This document shows positions 5,969 to 6,616 of a stretch of 6,616 nt of DNA, one piece after another; the first letter of the stretch is position 1; each line of letters starts with the position of its first letter. The notes under the pieces were generated by a model. That model saw nothing but the letters and a program-made list of their open reading frames with translations. It did no database searches and was not told the DNA's origin. Made by a program: the position numbers and the translations under genes. Source of the DNA: Bacillota bacterium (lineage in GTDB: Bacteria; Bacillota_C; Negativicutes; Sporomusales; Sporomusaceae); contig JAEZQV010000241.1 in the NCBI GenBank assembly GCA_023441125.1, positions 1 through 6,616 on the forward strand, in the 5' to 3' direction.

Positions 5969-5977
5969 TGCTATAGT
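5969..5977 (+). promoter_or_regulatory. Extended -10 promoter of the VanY-like gene
   Basis: TG-C-TATAGT (5969-5977) is an extended -10 with a 5/6 hexamer. No recognisable -35 exists at the proper distance, where AAGCAT-like sequence and the end of the direct-repeat box lie. Start of transcription would be near 5984, with a leader of about 45 nt. Confidence 0.5.
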
Positions 5978-6015
5978 ATATATGAGTAGTTTTCCTGGAC
6001 TAATGCCAACTAGAT

Positions 6016-6021
6016 GGAAGG
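6016..6021 (+). promoter_or_regulatory. Ribosome binding site selecting ATG 6029
   Basis: GGAAGG (6016-6021) ends 7 nt before ATG 6029 but only 1 nt before the in-frame ATG 6023. It overlaps the in-frame ATG 6014, which directly follows a stop at 6011-6013. The spacing favours 6029. Confidence 0.55.
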
Positions 6022-6028
6022 TATGAGT

Positions 6029-6616
6029 ATGACACTCTTTCAGCGACGTTTTGTATTTTTGGCAGTTGCCTTGCTCTGCATTATCCTGCCGCTGGCCGGT
6101 TATATGCTCTATCATGCGCCCGGCAAAGGCCTTCCCGCTGCCGGCCAAAATATCGCGAACCCGGAAAAATCCGCAGCCGCGCAGGCCAATGTTACGCCGG
6201 CCACCAAACCGGTACTAGACAAAAATCTGCCGGAACTCATTCTCGTCAATAAGGCCGTTCGCATGGGCGCCAATCAGGAGCCGCCAGATCTGTGCGCCAT
6301 TCATGGTGTATATTTGCGCAAAATGGCGGCGGATGCTCTGCAAACCCTGTTGGATGCTGCCGAACGTGAGGGAATACATGGTCTGGTTGTTTACAGCGGC
6401 TACCGGTCTTATCAGACTCAGGTTGCCGTATACGCCAACAAAATTGCCAGTCTGCGCCCCGAGTACGGTGACCAGGCTGAGGCCATAGCGCAGAAGCTGG
6501 TTGCGCCTCCCGGCGCCAGCGAGCATCAGACCGGTCTGGCCGTGGATTTTACCTTACAGGAATTTCTGAATTATGAATATGTGCTGAATTATGATTTTGC
6601 CAATACGCCCCAGGGA
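6029..6616 (+). CDS. Membrane-anchored VanY-type D-alanyl-D-alanine carboxypeptidase (N-terminal part, cut by window edge)
   Basis: The frame stays open to the window end, giving 196 residues. A positively charged start (MTLFQRR) precedes a hydrophobic segment at about 8-28, which looks like a signal anchor or signal peptide; I see no lipobox. A flexible Pro/Ala-rich linker follows to about residue 66. The catalytic domain begins near residue 68 and shows SGYRSYQTQ (123-131) and GASEHQTGLAVDF (162-174). H166 and D173 are two of the three expected zinc ligands of the VanY/peptidase M15 fold. The catalytic Glu and third ligand (usually in an E-x-WH motif) lie beyond the window. Such enzymes remove the terminal D-alanine from peptidoglycan stem peptides outside the membrane. 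They are often housekeeping, so the name does not imply vancomycin resistance, and no vanHAX or vanRS genes are visible. The gene is transcribed away from the dehydrogenase, behind a possible two-component-controlled promoter. Confidence 0.9.
   Translation, partial: MTLFQRRFVFLAVALLCIILPLAGYMLYHAPGKGLPAAGQNIANPEKSAAAQANVTPATKPVLDKNLPELILVNKAVRMGANQEPPDLCAIHGVYLRKMAADALQTLLDAAEREGIHGLVVYSGYRSYQTQVAVYANKIASLRPEYGDQAEAIAQKLVAPPGASEHQTGLAVDFTLQEFLNYEYVLNYDFANTPQG

Larger units (their letters stand above)
5722..6028. other. Divergent intergenic region with several short palindromes
   Basis: This 307-bp spacer separates the divergently transcribed dehydrogenase and VanY-like genes. It contains small inverted repeats at 5745-5759, 5767-5779 and 5903-5914, a hairpin at 5863-5898, and the VanY-gene promoter region 5934-5977. 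On the minus strand a perfect TTGACA (5768-5763) exists, but its best -10 (CATAAA, 18 bp downstream) would start transcription inside the ribosome site, so I do not call a dehydrogenase promoter. No gene is seen. Confidence 0.6.

Noticed and set aside
6215..6526. 103-aa minus-strand open frame
   Set aside because: It is a shadow of the VanY-like gene, whose plus-strand frame carries the conserved SGYRS and SEH--G--VD motifs.
6029..6616. Vancomycin-resistance cluster
   Set aside because: Only a VanY-type carboxypeptidase is visible. Such enzymes are common housekeeping proteins, and no vanH, vanA/B, vanX or vanRS gene is in the window.

Overview
The window looks like chromosomal DNA of a low-to-mid GC, Gram-positive-type anaerobe of the Firmicutes. 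My best guess is the Negativicutes (Sporomusa/Pelosinus-like). This rests on strong AGGAGG-type ribosome binding sites, sigma-A-like promoters in AT-rich spacers, hairpin-plus-T-run terminators, and the style of the HD-GYP and FAD/Fe-S proteins. No rRNA, tRNA, insertion sequence, CRISPR array or phage gene was seen. The taxon is an inference, not a proof.

Layout, left to right. (1) At 1-233 (-) is the N-terminal end of a protein I do not firmly recognise; it may be the sensory domain of a regulator. (2) At 234-630 is an AT-rich spacer. On the minus strand it holds a near-consensus promoter followed about 80 nt later by a strong terminator, upstream of gene 1. On the plus strand it holds two candidate promoters for gene 2. 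(3) At 631-1734 (+) is a 367-aa HD-GYP protein, a predicted cyclic-di-GMP phosphodiesterase. (4) A bidirectional terminator at 1746-1785 separates it from the convergent dapA. (5) At 1792-2670 (-) is dapA, 4-hydroxy-tetrahydrodipicolinate synthase (lysine and cell-wall diaminopimelate synthesis). (6) At 2854-5721 (-) is a 955-aa fused FAD/Fe-S 2-hydroxyacid dehydrogenase, with GlcD-like and GlcF-like parts in one chain. Its own terminator lies just before the dapA promoter. (7) At 5722-6028 is a divergent spacer with several short palindromes and a hairpin. It also carries a direct-repeat box (GTTAAG-N5-CTTAAG) just upstream of an extended -10 promoter. (8) From 6029 to the window end (+) is the start of a membrane-anchored VanY-type D-alanyl-D-alanine carboxypeptidase.

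The genes appear to be independent single-gene transcription units rather than an operon: each has its own spacer, and terminators separate most of them. Two relate loosely to the cell wall (dapA makes the diaminopimelate precursor, the VanY-like enzyme trims peptidoglycan peptides), but they are not adjacent or co-directed. I see no clear undescribed multi-gene system. The most interesting signals are regulatory: the promoter-terminator unit at 309-422 and the two-component-style box at 5934-5950.
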